Below are positions 1 to 11,621 of a DNA stretch of 64,000 bases, one piece after another. Numbering within the stretch: position 1 is the first letter of the stretch; each line of letters begins with the position of its first letter. The stretch covers positions 20,165,001-20,229,000 of the forward strand of contig JAUCBN010000001.1 in assembly GCA_035048815.1 (NCBI GenBank), given 5' to 3'. The notes beneath the pieces were generated by a model, which was given only the letters and a program-made list of their open reading frames with translations, was not told the origin of the DNA and made no database searches. The stretch comes from Abelmoschus esculentus. Taxonomy: Eukaryota > Streptophyta > Magnoliopsida > Malvales > Malvaceae. The position numbers and the translations under genes are program-made.

Positions 1-810
1 ATACCAGCATCGTTCGACCAGATGACCTAGCTTGCCACAAAGTTGGCATTGAGGGCGAAGTCGACCACGCGATTTGTTGCCAGGAGCACCTCTGGACATC
101 ATCGGAGCTTTGGACTGAGACCTGAAATTATTATCTGTGGGAGCATACCTAGCAACATTAATTCCGACCGGAGCTCGCATGGGATCGGCAAGCCTGGACT
201 CAGCATCTTTAAGCACAGAGATAGCACCATCCAGAGTGAAAGGATCTTTACTGGCTGAAATAACAACAACAAAAGGATCAAACTCGGGAGGGAGACAGTT
301 AAGAATTGTAGTGATATGTTCCACAACTGGAACCGGATTTCCACACGACGCCACCAAGTCACAGATCTCTTTGATCTGGGATGTATACTCACTCATGGAG
401 AGTGTTCCTTTCTTGATCGACCGAAGGTGACAATGGAGATGCATTACCTTAGTTGTAGAAAGTGTCGAATAATGTTGACAGACCGCCTTCCAGATTGTCG
501 CAGTCGTCTCTTCTCCGACGAGCTGAGGAAGTACACCAGGGCTGATCGTCGACAAGAGCCAAGACGCTAAGGAGCTGTCCTGTTTTACGAACTTCTTGTA
601 TTGCGGATTGATGGTACGAGAACCTCCAGGATCAGTTAAGTATTCTTCTGGAATTGGCGTCGACTCATCAAGAAACTCTTCAAGATCTAATCCACGAAGA
701 AGGAGAAGCACCTGCTGCTTCCATGAGAGAAAATTACAATCATCAAGCTTAACACTAACTTGCTTATTAGCAAAAGCAAGGGCGAGGTTTTCAGAGGCAA
801 GAGACTCCAC
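1..810 (-). CDS. Ty1/copia gag polyprotein, partial (runs off the left edge)
   Basis: This reading frame is open for 270 codons on the minus strand and leaves the window at position 1. It is a copia-type Gag: an N-terminal stretch with LDDCNFLSWKQQ, a central capsid-like region with KQDSSLASWLLSTISP, LSMSEYTSQIKEICD and LPPEFDPFVVVISAS, then a CCHC zinc knuckle (CQLCGKLGHLVERC) at about 6-47. Gag packages element RNA in cytoplasmic particles. No ATG lies between the in-frame stop near 866 and the conserved start of the protein. The codon where Met would be expected (808-810) is GTG, so the start codon may be mutated. Upstream on the same strand are a primer-binding site and a short LTR, in the order expected for a copia 5' end. 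Protease, integrase and RT would lie to the left, outside the window. Family assignment is firm; activity is unknown. Confidence 0.88.
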   Translation of the reverse strand, partial: MESLASENLALAFANKQVSVKLDDCNFLSWKQQVLLLLRGLDLEEFLDESTPIPEEYLTDPGGSRTINPQYKKFVKQDSSLASWLLSTISPGVLPQLVGEETTATIWKAVCQHYSTLSTTKVMHLHCHLRSIKKGTLSMSEYTSQIKEICDLVASCGNPVPVVEHITTILNCLPPEFDPFVVVISASKDPFTLDGAISVLKDAESRLADPMRAPVGINVARYAPTDNNFRSQSKAPMMSRGAPGNKSRGRLRPQCQLCGKLGHLVERCWY

Positions 811-891
811 GAGAGGAGAGACAAAAGAACAATAAAGAAGGAAAGAAAAGAAGAAGAAAAACAGTTACGGCCACAAGATCGGCTTGGCAAC

Positions 892-900
892 TGATACCAT
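892..900 (-). promoter_or_regulatory. Primer-binding site of the copia element (tRNA-iMet type)
   Basis: Read on the minus strand this is TGGTATCAG, the complement of the 3' end of plant initiator tRNA-Met and the usual plant LTR-element primer site. It lies between the LTR and gag, so it fixes the element's orientation. Confidence 0.8.
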
Positions 901-1052
901 ATCAGAATTTTGAAGAGAGGATGATTTTCTGTGTAGGCAAAAGACGTATCTTCTATGTCATCCCTAACAGGTTTTATATAGCCCTTAAGAGAATAACAAA
1001 CTAACACTTATGGTTTAGTTTGTTATTTCAAGTGGGCCATGTATGGATAACA
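901..1052 (-). repeat. Short 5' LTR of the copia element
   Basis: On the minus strand it begins TGTTATCCATACATGG (outer end at 1052) and ends next to the primer site. It contains a TATA-like TATATAAAAC at 971-980. The length of about 150 bp suits a short copia LTR. The 3' end reads ...TTCTGATA rather than a clean CA, so the inner boundary is good to a few bases. LINE-1 homology resumes just outside the outer end, so the element inserted into LINE-1. The second LTR is beyond the window. Confidence 0.65.
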
Positions 1053-1493
1053 ACCTTACTTAATATAGATTTGGTCTAACCCATTTAGCACGACCATTGT
1101 TAAACTTCATGAAATTAGGTGTTTTCTCGAATCTTGGCAGACAAACCAACATATCAAGTCGAATGACCATATTAACTAGTTAACTGACTTTATTAATATG
1201 TGCCTCAAACGACAACTTTCAGATGCTAATACCAATAGTTTTATTTCTGCAAAAAACGAGCTTGATAGCTTGCTTAATGCAAAAGAAATCTATTAGGCAC
1301 AATGAGCCCCCACCACCTGGCTCGAACATGGTGACAAATACTTCATTTTTCGTGCAAGAGCAAACAATCGCCGACAAAAAACCATATTACTGGCCTTTTC
1401 AACAATGACGCATACGGAAGACATCATGGGTAATGCCATTGATTACTTCCAGGATCTCTTCTCATCCTCTTCTCCTACTATTGCATCTTCCAT

Positions 1494-2603
1494 TTGGAAA
1501 ACATTCTGAATATTGTTTCTGAGACCATGAACAATGACCTCGATAAGGAATTTACGGTAGACAAAATTACAACTGCTTTTCGTGATATGGATCCAAGGAG
1601 AGCCCCGGGGGTTGATGGATTTCCGAGTGGTATCTTTAGGAAGCATTGGGATGTCCTTGGCCAAGACTTTATAAACCTTTGCCTCAGACTCCTAAGTGAG
1701 CCCGTTAACAAGAAAGAGGTCAATCTTACTATCATCGTTCTTATACCCAAAATTAGCGCTCCCACAACTATGCGGCATCTCAAACCTTACTATCTCTTAT
1801 GCATGGTTATATAAGACTGTTGCCAAAGTGCTTGTCCATCTTTTAAAATCCATCATTCCCTTATGCATAAGAGATAATCAATCGACCTTTTTTCAAGGTA
1901 GGAACATTACAGATAATATATTCTCATAGCCCATGAGCTTATCCACACGTTAAATACTGACGAGACATCCCTGCTAAACGCGCTAGTTTAAAGCTGGACA
2001 TGGAGAAAGCTTTCGACCGTGTCGAATAGACTTTTCTAGAACAAATTATGCTCCATCTAGGCTTTAATGCCAACTGGGTTTCTCTTACTATTAATGGTGT
2101 CTCTTTCGTGTCTTTTCAAGTACGTGTCAACGATTCTCTTTCACGGCCTTTTAAACATCAGAGAGGGCTTCGACAAAGGGATCCCCCTTTCGCCTTTCTT
2201 ATTTCTTTTTTGTACTCAAGGTCTTTCAGCAATGCTCGATGTTGAGAAAACAATTGACAACCTCCCTGGCCTTTGTGCTAGTAGGAATGGCCCCCGTATA
2301 AATCATCTCCTCTTTGTAGATGATTGTGTGGTGTTCACGAAGAACACGACAACAGAAGCTCAACACCTAAAGTACGCTCTTCATACTTATGCAACTTCGT
2401 CTGATCAAGCGATGAATTTTGAAAAACCTACAATTTATTTTTCATGTAAAACCTCCACTTCCCTTCGTTCAGAAATCAATAATATTCTCGATGTAAGAGA
2501 GGTCGATGACCCTGGTATTTATCTGGGAGTTCCACTTCTAATTGGGAAGAATAAGACAGGTGCTCTAGGTTTTACTATAGATAAAAATGAATGGTCGTCA
2601 TAG
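1494..2603 (+). pseudogene. LINE-1 reverse transcriptase (broken)
   Basis: Recognisable RT pieces in order are RAPGVDGFPSGIFRKHW (about 1596-1650), KLDMEKAFDRVE (near 1994, followed by a stop where Trp is expected), RGLRQRDPPF (near 2164) and the catalytic motif HLLFVDDCVVF (near 2305-2335), then GIYLGVPLLIGKNKTG. The motif still has both Asp residues, but the gene is split over at least three frames with internal stops. Plant L1 RT primes on nicked target DNA; this copy cannot make a full protein. Confidence 0.85.
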
Positions 2604-3819
2604 CAAATGGAACAAGCACTTGCTCTCCTTTAGCGGTAGAGAAAATTTCATTATATTTGTCATACAACCAATGCCACAATATGTCATGTCTTGTTACCCT
2701 CTACCCCAAAACATTATCGATGATATGACTACTTTGATATACCGTTATTAGTGGTCAGGGAAAGCTGATAAACGAGGATGACATATGCTTCCGTGGGACA
2801 CTGTCTGTTTGCCGAAAGTAGGAGGAGGTATAGGGTTTCGTGATATACACCACTTCAACATTGCTTTACTAGGTAAACAAATTTGGATATTGATTTGTGA
2901 TCCTGATACTCTTCTTAGTCATGTCTACAAGTGCAAATATTATCCATTGGGTTTTGTTCTCGAATCCGATTCTACTTGATGATCTTTCTTTGCCTGGAAA
3001 TGTCTTAGTACAACTATCTCTAAACTTGGCAGTGATTTCTTTAAAAGACCAGGTATGTCAAGTCAGATTCAAATTCATTTCGACAATTGGGGAGGATCTC
3101 AGCCTTTACACCTTTATGGGAATTATGAAGTGAATGAGGAAGTCCCTCTTCGAGCAGATTTCTTCATGATATTTCTCTTACAAAGATGCTAACACCAACC
3201 TTAACGTACCAATTATTAATGATACGAAAGATACTACCCTTTGGGGTCATCATGACTTTGGCATCTATATGGTGCGTTCTGCTATCAATTTCTTCAACTG
3301 CAACTAGGGCCGGTTAATAGACCCTCTAGGCTATGAAAAATTCTTTCTAAGTTGCCTACGTTGCCTAAGGTTCATTCCTTTGGGTGGCGGTTAAGCCATG
3401 ATGCACTCCCGACTGGACAATAACTCTTCCAAGCAAATCCGGTTCTGGGTTTTGCCCTATTTGTAATATGGATATTGAGACTACTCTCCATGCCTTAAGG
3501 GATTGTCCTAGTGCCATGGAGGCTCTCCGTTTGGCAGGGTTTCCAGGTCGAATTTTCTCCCACACTCCTATCTCCCCCACTAGTGGCTTTCTGAAATTGC
3601 TGGTTTTCTCTCGTTGCACTAATTCTCCTCCTAATAACGGTTCTATGGAATCTATGGAACTATCGTAATGATTTTGTCCATAACCACCATCTCCAACTAC
3701 CTTGGTTGACTGTATCCAACGTGCAAAAACTTTTTGACGATTACTCTTTAGCCAATGATGCTCCTTATCTAAGTTCCCGGCTAGCTAAGCCAACCTTTGT
3801 TCAGGCTAGATGAATGAAA

Positions 3820-4140
3820 CCAGACCAAGGTTTCATTAAGATTAACACGGATGGCGTCTTTGGCCCAATTTTAAAGGGAGCTACTGCAGGTGTCATCGCT
3901 TGAGATTCTTCAGGCTCCATCCTTACTGGAGGCTCTATGCCTCTCGTCTTCTGCCCGGATCCAGCTTCTTCCGCAGCTTTTGCCATTTTTGAAGGAGTTC
4001 ATCTTGTAGTTGATAATGGTTGGACTAAGGTTATCCTCGAGACTGACTCTGCATCCATTGCCAACAAAGTCAACAACACTCATCATCACGGTCTCTCCAC
4101 GGTGCAACCTTTAGTGTCTCGAATCCGTTCTACTATTTTT
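3820..4140 (+). pseudogene. LINE-1 C-terminal RNase H domain (truncated)
   Basis: KINTDGVFGPILKGATAGVIA near 3838-3900 is the first part of the plant-LINE RNase H fold, whose Asp is one of the metal ligands. A TGA stop follows at once. The frame resumes as a 90-residue stretch with SAAFAIFEGVHLVVDNGW and ETDSASIANKVNN. The domain is cut at its end by LTR F1. Confidence 0.8.
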
Positions 4141-4142
4141 AG

Positions 4143-5133
4143 TGATACTTTCACATTTCTACTCATATATCTCATGCTTTCATGCTTTATTTCACGCATG
4201 GATCAAAGGGGAGTTACCTTACTGATCTTAGTATTTCTTACTTTTATATACTTTATAGTAAGCTACTTAAGAGTTATATTAATTAGGCTATAAACATGAA
4301 TAGTAAATATAACCACATTATTAAGTTTCAGCTTAGATCTAAATTTATACTAAGTTATTTAAGTTTTCACATTATTTCCATTATTATGTTTTCTTTGTAG
4401 GACTTACCTACAGCTCAAGGAGTAAGTATTAGCTCGGTGTAAGCTCAGTCAACTCAGAAGATGCTAAACGAAAGGCAATGCTAGAAACACAAGGAGCCAA
4501 CTTCAGAATAGCTTGGAAATGCATGGAACACTCCTACAGTACTTAAAGGACCAAAGGATAGCTCCATGTCAGCTCACCAGTCCCATACGAGCTCAAATGA
4601 AGCATAATTCAAAACGAGGCCTTAGGAGATTCGAATTAGCTCCAAAACACTCCTCACACTAGAAGAGGGTATAAGGAAGCTAATGGACCAGCTCACTTTG
4701 ATAAAAGGAAGCTCGGATTAGCTTATTTCAGCTTCAAACTTTAGCTAAGTCTTTCTGCTAGATAGCTCAGTTCAATCCAGCTCACTCCCAGCTCGATTAG
4801 CTCACCTCAGCTCCAGCTATCACTCCCAACTCAACACCCGAAGGTTACCTACCCTTCACCTAGCATCATGACATACCATAATCCACATTGGGCCCCAAGA
4901 TCATGTAGGAAAAGCAAGTGGGCGCCAAAACAAAGATAACACTCTTCATTAGGCAGATTCATGATGCTCCACTTGTTTGCTAATTTCGAGAAGGATACAA
5001 GTCGAATTGGATTTCAGTGTCTTCATGATAAATGTTCCTCTATCCCTTATCTTTCCAACGCACATTGAATCAAATAAATCCGATATCAAGAGCTCGATAT
5101 ATGTCCCAATTACTAAAGACTGTGCAGGCTGGA
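4143..5133 (+). repeat. LTR F1: truncated LTR of the F family
   Basis: It begins TGATACTTTCACATTTCT and matches LTR F2 (from 26390) closely over about 1 kb, including a stretch (about 4400-4830) dense in AGCTC pentamers. It stops at about 5133, where the sequence switches to minus-strand integrase of element B. The last third of the LTR is missing, so no target duplication can be scored. It inserted in LINE-1. Confidence 0.82.
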
Positions 5134-7495
5134 CCTATCAACCACAACAAATATACTGTCTCTACCGTTCCTAGTTCTAGGCAATCCCAACACAAAATCC
5201 ATAGATATATCAGTCCAGGGAGAATCAGGAATAGGTAAAAGCATATACAAACCGTGTGGTAGAACCTTCGATTTTGCTTTCTTACATGTCACACAACGTT
5301 CACATAACCGTTCAACGTCCCTTCGCATCTTAGTTCAGAATAGATGCTCCTTCAAAATGTGCGTCTTACTGACACCAAAATGTCCCATGAGTCCGCCTTC
5401 ATGTGCTTCGCAAATAAGGACCTCTCGAATCGACCCTTGAGGAATGCAAAGTCTTCCTTCCTTGAAAATATAACCATCGTGACGATAGAACTTCTCATCT
5501 GCACCTTTTTCACACAATGCATATCTTTCTCCAAAATCAAGGTCAGTAGCGTATAACTCTCGAATATAAGCAAATCCAATTAAATGAGTCCAAATAATTC
5601 AGAAATACATACCTACGGGATAAGGCATCTGCAACAATATTGCCTTTACCTTTCTTGTATCGAATGACATAAGGAAAAGACTCTAAAAGTTCAACCCACT
5701 TAGCATGCCTCTTATTCAACTTGTGTTGGCTCGTGATATGTCATAATGCCTCATGATCGGTATGAATCATGAACTCCTTAGGCAACAAATAATGTCGCCA
5801 TGTCTCCAATGCCCGAATCAGTACATACATCTCCTTGTCATATATGAGATAATTCAATGTTGCACCACTAAGTTTCTCGCTGAAAAATGCAACGGGCCTC
5901 TTTTCTTGTGACAAAACAGCACCTATACCAACACCTGAAGCGTCACATTCAACTTCAAACATTTTATCAAAGTCAGGTAATGCTAAAATAGGGGCTTTTG
6001 TCAGACATTCCTTTATTTTCAGAAAGGCATCCTCTTGTTCCTTACCCCATGAGAATTGATTTTTCTTTACAATCCTGGTCAAGGGGGAGGTAATGGAACT
6101 GAAATTGGGAACAAACCTACGATAGAAACTAGCTAAACCATGAAATGATCTAACCTGACTAATCGATGTCGGTCGTGGCCATTCTTGGATCGCCTTTATC
6201 TTCTCTGGATCAACCTCCACTCCTTGTGCACTAACAATAAGGCCATGAAAGGTAACCTTGCCAGTACAAAACATACACTTCTATAAATTGTTGTACAACC
6301 TTTCTTTTCACAAAGTGCCTAGAACACTACTCAAATGTCCCTTGTGTTCCTGCAATGATCGACTATAAACCAAAATATCATCAAAGTAAACAACACAAAA
6401 TTTACCAATGTAAGGTCGTAAAACATGATTCATCAGCCTCATAAAAGTACTAGGTGCGTTAGTTAAACCAAAGGGCATCATTAACCACTCATACAAACCA
6501 AGTTTCGTTTTGAAGGTCATCTTCCACTCATCACCTTCTCGCATCCAAATCTGATGATATCCGCTCTTTAGGTCTATCTTGGAGAAAATACATGCTCCAC
6601 ACAACTTGTCCAACATGTCATCGAGGCGAGGAATAGGATGTCGGTATTTCATGGTGATTTGATTCACTGCTCGGTAATCAACACACATCCTCCAAGAACC
6701 ATCTTTCTTAGGTACTAAACCACAGGTACAAGGACTCAAGCTTTCTCGAATATAACCCTTCTCCATCAACTCAGTGATTTGCTTTTGAAGTTTCTTTGTT
6801 TCTTCAGGGTTACTTCAGTAGGCTGGTCGGTTTGTGATAGTAGCTCCCTAAATGAGATCAATCTGATGTTCAATCCCTCAAATAGGGGGCAACCCACTTG
6901 GTGTTTTTCATCCGGAAATATATCCTCGAATTCCTGCAAAAGAGATGCAATAGGAGTAGGTAAATCATTGGGCAGTCCAGTCAACAATAAAGTCTCCTTA
7001 TACATCAAAAATAAGCAAAGTTTGTTGAGTGAAAAGACATTTCCCGGTTGCTTTTCCACTTGCGTAGATGTTCATCTTTTTCCTCTCCTTTTCTTCCTCG
7101 ACATTCTTTCTCAAGCGAATCTGATCTTCTTGTACTTGACTTAGCGTTAGAGGTGCTAGAATGATCTTTTTGCCTGCATGCATAAAAGAATATCTGTTTG
7201 TGAAGCCATCATGCCACGCCTTTTTATCTAACTGTCACGGGCATCCCAACAGCAAGTGACTCGCATCCATTGATAGAACATCGCAAAGGACTTCATCCCT
7301 GTAATTTCCAATGGCAAATGGTACTACCACCTGTTTTGTTACTTTCACCTCACCACCATCATTCAGCCATTGTAGTTTGTATGGATGTGGATGCTTTATC
7401 GGCTTTAACCCTAGCTTATCAACCATAAAAGAACTAGCAACGTTAGTGCAACTACCGCCATCGATAATCACAACACATACCTTGTAATGTACCAA
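5134..7495 (-). pseudogene. Element B pol: protease, RT, RNase H, partial integrase
   Basis: Protease lies at about 7235-7495 with IIDGGSCTNVASS (Asp present; DGG where A has DSG). RT (about 6300-6780) shows KKDGSWRMCVDYRAVNQ, IFSKIDLKSGYHQI and an intact YFDD (6377-6388). RNase H follows in 5741-6274 with VECDASGVGIGAVL and HTDHEAL. Integrase is in 5134-5580 with EAHEGGLMGHFG, the CERCVTC half of the zinc finger and DISMDFVLGLPRTRNG. The frame breaks around 5580-5740, 6274-6308, 6766 and 7200. Residues after VVVDR come from the neighbouring LTR. It is the best in-window reference for the segment deleted from element A. Confidence 0.88.
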
Positions 7496-7642
7496 ACATC
7501 TCGTATGGAAAATATTCTCTCGCTGCTATTCATCTTGAATCGGTTGGGTATTTAAACTCCTCTTCACGACAAGTGCTTCACCTATGGGAATTGTTTGCAC
7601 TTGGCCCTCTTCTTCTTCTTCAATGTCCTCTTCTTGGGGCTC

Positions 7643-8551
7643 CTATTCATCATCTTCATGGTCAGACTCGATCTCCCCATTCTCTAACAACAACATAGTC
7701 CTCCGGTTTGGACATTGATTTGTAACGTGCCCTCTACCAAGACACTTGAAGCATTGGATGTCTCGGTTACGTTCTGAACGTTCTGGTTGCACTTGTTGCT
7801 TTCCACGCCCATTATCTACAACCGGGGACTTTGGCTTACTTGTGTCACCCTTTTCTTTAACTTGAAACGGTGTTTGCTTCCTGAAATTGTTAGAAGGATT
7901 GAAAACAGAAGATGAAGGAGATTTGAAATAGTTATTACCTCGGGATGATGACATTTCTTTAAAATAGTCCTCTACGGTTCAACTTCCTTGTTTCAAATTT
8001 TGCAATTTCTGAAACAAGTCTCGATGGTAATGGGATGGTACAAATCTCTTGCGCATGATTCTTTTCATTTCAGCCCATGTTACAACAAGACCTTCTTCAT
8101 ATCGTGTTTGGAAATCAGCAATTGATCCCACCAAATCAAGGCATAATCAACAAATTCCATTGCTGCTAATCAGACCTTCTTATGATCTGAATAATTGTAG
8201 CAATCACATGTTCAACCTTGCTTTCCCAAGCAAGATATGCATCCGGATCTGATCGTCCTTGGAAAGGAGGTATGGCAACTTTGATGTTATTCAAATTATC
8301 ATCAAGTTGTGCACGTCCTCCATTATTCCTTGGTGCATTCTGTCTCGACAATGGATCCACATTTTCTTCAACGTTGTTATCACCGGTTGAATTGTTTTGG
8401 GATCCTTCGATTCTGTCTATACGTCCATGCAATTATTCTAGTTCTGCTTGCACTACTTTTCGAACTTCTTGAAGCATGGCTCGCATTAAAAGACTATGTG
8501 GTTCTCCATCTAAGTGTTCATCATCATGATCACCGTTTGAACCTGCCACTG
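7643..8551 (-). pseudogene. Element B gag (broken)
   Basis: NIKVAIPPFQGRSDPDAYLAWESKVEHV and the zinc knuckle CFKCLGRGHVTNQC match element A's Gag. The codon aligned with A's start ATG reads GTG (about 8549-8551), an in-frame stop lies near 8435, and frame changes occur around 8160-8180 and 7960-7980. An acidic tail (ENGEIESDHEDDE) ends the piece at 7643. Confidence 0.82.
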
Positions 8552-9356
8552 TTAGTAAAATGAAATAAAAGAAAGCTCACTGCACACTCGTAAAACCCTC
8601 ACAATTTCGCTCCAAGAAAAGTAGATATGGCACTCAACACTCGTGTTTTCACTCGGGAATACTTGAATGGCTCTTTTGATTCCCCTTTTGTGCTCACATT
8701 CTCAAATGTCTTTTCCGCTCGTTCTCTTGCAAACAGCTCTTTAAGGAACTAATTTGATCCTTCAAACTTGTTATCTGTGTCAAACTCCAAGATATATGTA
8801 ACGGTGGTACAAACAAGAGTTAAAAGTGAATTAGGGGCTGTTTAGATGACACAAAAGTTGGAAAATAAAGAAAACAAACAAAAAGCAAGGTTGGATAGTA
8901 AAATGAAAGAAAAACAATGCTAGAAAGTAAAAAAGAAAGAAAAACAAGGCTGGAATAAAAGGAAAACAAGAATAAGGCTGGAATTAATGAAGAAAAAAGT
9001 GAATTAAGGTTGGAAATGAAGTACTTACTGCATTAGAAATGCTTACCACAATCCTATCACCGAACAAACAAGAACACGTCGTTTTAAGTGATTTAGAAGC
9101 ATGCCATGGTAAACGTAAGCATCCTTCATGGTTTTTGCGGTCAAACACCACATATAAACATGAAAATACACTAAATATTTAAATCTGATTTTTTTCTATT
9201 TTTTTCAAATTTTTCGAATTTCTTTTGTTGACTTTGACTTTTTTGGTCAAACTTTGACATTGACTTTTTTTTTCCCAGAATTTTGAATTTTTTTCTTTTT
9301 TTTTCTTTTGTTGTTTTTGATATATGTAGTGCAGAAAGTGCTAATGTCCAACCAAA
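8552..9356 (-). other. 5' leader of element B (non-coding)
   Basis: It lies between primer site and gag on the minus strand. It matches A's leader (15038-15886) by eye, including the purine/pyrimidine-skewed stretches. I see no gene in it. Confidence 0.75.
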
Positions 9357-9368
9357 GCTCTGATACCA
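9357..9368 (-). promoter_or_regulatory. Primer-binding site of element B
   Basis: The minus strand reads TGGTATCAGAGC, a full 12-base match to the usual plant tRNA-iMet primer site, two bases from the LTR end at 9371. Confidence 0.9.
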
Positions 9369-9370
9369 TA

Positions 9371-9599
9371 TGATATAGGGGGTTCGTTGCTTCAAAAACA
9401 ACGATCCTTGTTTGAAACGGATCTAGGATAATAGCAAGCAAGTCTCTGCAATAAACACAACATTATGGATGTTAGAATGATGTTAAAACGATAAGAAAAC
9501 GAAGAAGAAAAATTGAAAACAAAGAAAGAAAAGGGATGAAGGAATTCTGACAGTTTCTGGAGGTTAATGAAGATGAAATGCTCCGAGGGCTTTCATGGC
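9371..9599 (-). repeat. Element B 5' LTR remnant (U5/R end only)
   Basis: It begins TGATATAGGGGGTTCGTTGC in plus orientation (the LTR 3' end on the minus strand) and follows the A-family LTR up to CTTTCATGGCA. The sequence then changes without a gap to satellite. CATGGCA is shared by both partners at the join. About 1.2 kb of LTR is missing. Confidence 0.85.
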
Positions 9600-11621
9600 A
9601 TACGCTTAAAGAGAGGGGTCGTTCATCACGGTATACGCTCTAAAAAAGGGATCGTTCACTATGACATGCACTTGAAGAGAGGGATCATTCATCGCGACAT
9701 TCCCTCAAAGAGAAGGATCATCCATCACGGCATACGCTCAAAGAGAGGGACCGTTCATTATGACATACGCTCAAAGAGAGGGTCATTCACCGCGACATAC
9801 GATAAAAGAGAGGTATCGTCTATCATGGAATACGTTCAAAGAGACGAACCGTTCACCATGACATACGCTCAAAGAGGGATAATTCATCGCAACATACGCT
9901 CAAAGAGTGGGGTCATCGTTCATGTTATAAGCTCAAAGAAAGGGACCATTCATTATGACATGCAGTCGAAGAAGAGGGGTCATTCATCATGACAAATGCT
10001 CAAAGAGAGGGATCGTCCATCACGGTATATGCTCAAAGAGAGGGACCGTTCACCATGTCATGTTCTCGAAGAGAGGGGTCATTAGCACGGTATACGATGA
10101 AAGTGAGGGACCGTTCATTATGACATACGCTCGAAGTGAGGGGTCATTCATCGCAACATATTCTCAAAGAGAGGGGTCATCGATCACGATATAAGCTCAA
10201 AGAGAGGACCGTTCATTATGACATGCACTCGAAGAGAGGGGTCATTCATCATGACATACACTCAAAGAAAGGGACCATTTACCATGACATGCACTCGAAG
10301 AGAGGGGTCATTCATCATGACATACGCTCAAAGAAAGGGGCCATTTACCATGACATGCACTCGAACAGATGGGTCATTCATTGTATTATACGCTCAAAGA
10401 GAGGGGTCATCCATAACGGTATACACTAAAAGAGAGGGAACGCTCACCATGACATGCACTCGAAGACGGGGGTCATTCATCGCAACATGAGCTCAAAGAG
10501 AGGGGTTATCCATCACGCTATACGCTCAATGAGAGAGGCATTTATTATGACATATGCCGGAAGAGAGGGGTCATTCACTGTGACATACGCTCAAAGAGAG
10601 GGGTCGTCCATCATGGTATATCCACTAAGAAAGGGACCGCTGATTATAACATGCACTCGAAGTGAGGTGTAATTCACGACATACGCTCAAAGAGATGGAT
10701 CGTCCATCACGTTATACGCTCAAAGAGAGAAACCATTTATTATGACATGCACTCGAAGAGAAGAGTCATTCATCGAGACATACGCTCAACAAGAGGGGTC
10801 GTCTATCAAGATATATGCTCGAAGAAAGGGACCGTTCACTATGACAAACACTCGAAGAGAGGGGTCATTCATTCGTAAAATATGCTTAAAGAGAGAGGTC
10901 ATCCATTACGGTATACGATCAAAGAGCCAGTCCGTTTATTATGACATACGCTTGAATAGAGGGGTCATTCACCATGAAATACGCTTAAAGTGAGGGGTCG
11001 TCCATCATGGTACACTCTAAAAGAGAGAGACCGTTCATTATGACATGAACTCAAAGAGAGTGGTAACTCATCGCGACATACGCTCAAAGAGAAGGGTCGT
11101 CCATTACGGTATACTCTCTAAGAGAGAGGTCGTCCATCATGGTATGTGCTCTAAGAAAGAGACCGTTCATTATGACATGCACTCGAAGAGAGGGGTCATT
11201 CATTCGCAAAATATGCTTAGAGAGAGGTCTACCGTCACGGTATACGCTCAAAGAGACAGATTGTTTGTTATGACATATGCTTGAATTGAGTAGTCATTCA
11301 CCACGAAATACGCTCAAAGAGAGGGGTCGTTTATCACGGTATATGCTCCAAGAAAGGGACCATTCACCATGACATGCACTCTAAGAGAGGGGTCATTCAT
11401 CACACATACGCTCAAGGAGAGGGGTCGTCCATCACGGCATACGCTCAAAGAGAGAGGTCGTTCATTATGACTTACTCTCGAAGAGGGGTCATTCACTGCG
11501 ACATACGCTCAATGAGAGGGGTCATTCGTCACGGTATATGCTCTAAGAAAGGGACCATTCACCATGACATGGACTCGAAGAAAGGGGTCATTCATCACGA
11601 CATACGGTCAGAGAAAGGGGT
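9600..11621 (+). repeat. Satellite block 1 (33-bp monomer, 99-bp higher-order repeat)
   Basis: Tandem 33-bp monomers. Each has a shared part close to ACGCTCAAAGAGAG and one of three variable parts: (a) GGACCGTTCATTATGACAT, (b) GGGTCATTCATCGCGACAT, (c) GGGTCGTCCATCACGGTAT. The types tend to follow a-b-c, giving 99 bp. Around 10210-10370 a simpler a-b (66-bp) pattern runs. Monomers differ at several positions each. Long open frames here are a by-product of 33 being divisible by 3. Confidence 0.95.

Larger units (their letters stand above)
1053..4142 (+). mobile_element. LINE-1: degenerate L1-like non-LTR retrotransposon fragment
   Basis: From about 1064 the sequence aligns by eye with LINE-2 from about 32177 onward, through the linker after the endonuclease, the reverse transcriptase, the zinc-ribbon-like region and the C-terminal RNase H. 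The reading frame is broken by many stops and shifts. The left side is cut by the copia insertion, so its 5' part may lie outside the window. The right side stops inside the RNase H domain, where LTR F1 begins. It shares a family with LINE-2 but is clearly more decayed, so it is an older copy. Confidence 0.88.
5134..9599 (-). mobile_element. Gypsy element B: CRM-like, minus strand, truncated at both ends
   Basis: Read from right to left it has an LTR remnant (9371-9599), a primer site (9357-9368), a leader, gag, protease, RT, RNase H and part of integrase. It ends inside integrase at about 5134, where LTR F1 begins. Its proteins closely match element A, so it belongs to the same family. Several frameshifts and stops break the polyprotein. 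It keeps the RT segment that element A has lost. Confidence 0.9.

Noticed and set aside
4943..5238. Small plus-strand open frames near the F1/B join
   Set aside because: They overlap LTR sequence and the antisense of integrase and show no domain.
9600..11621. CRISPR-like array (regular 33-bp direct repeats)
   Set aside because: There are no unique spacers: the sequence between shared parts is itself one of three repeated variants, and the setting is a plant genome full of retrotransposons.
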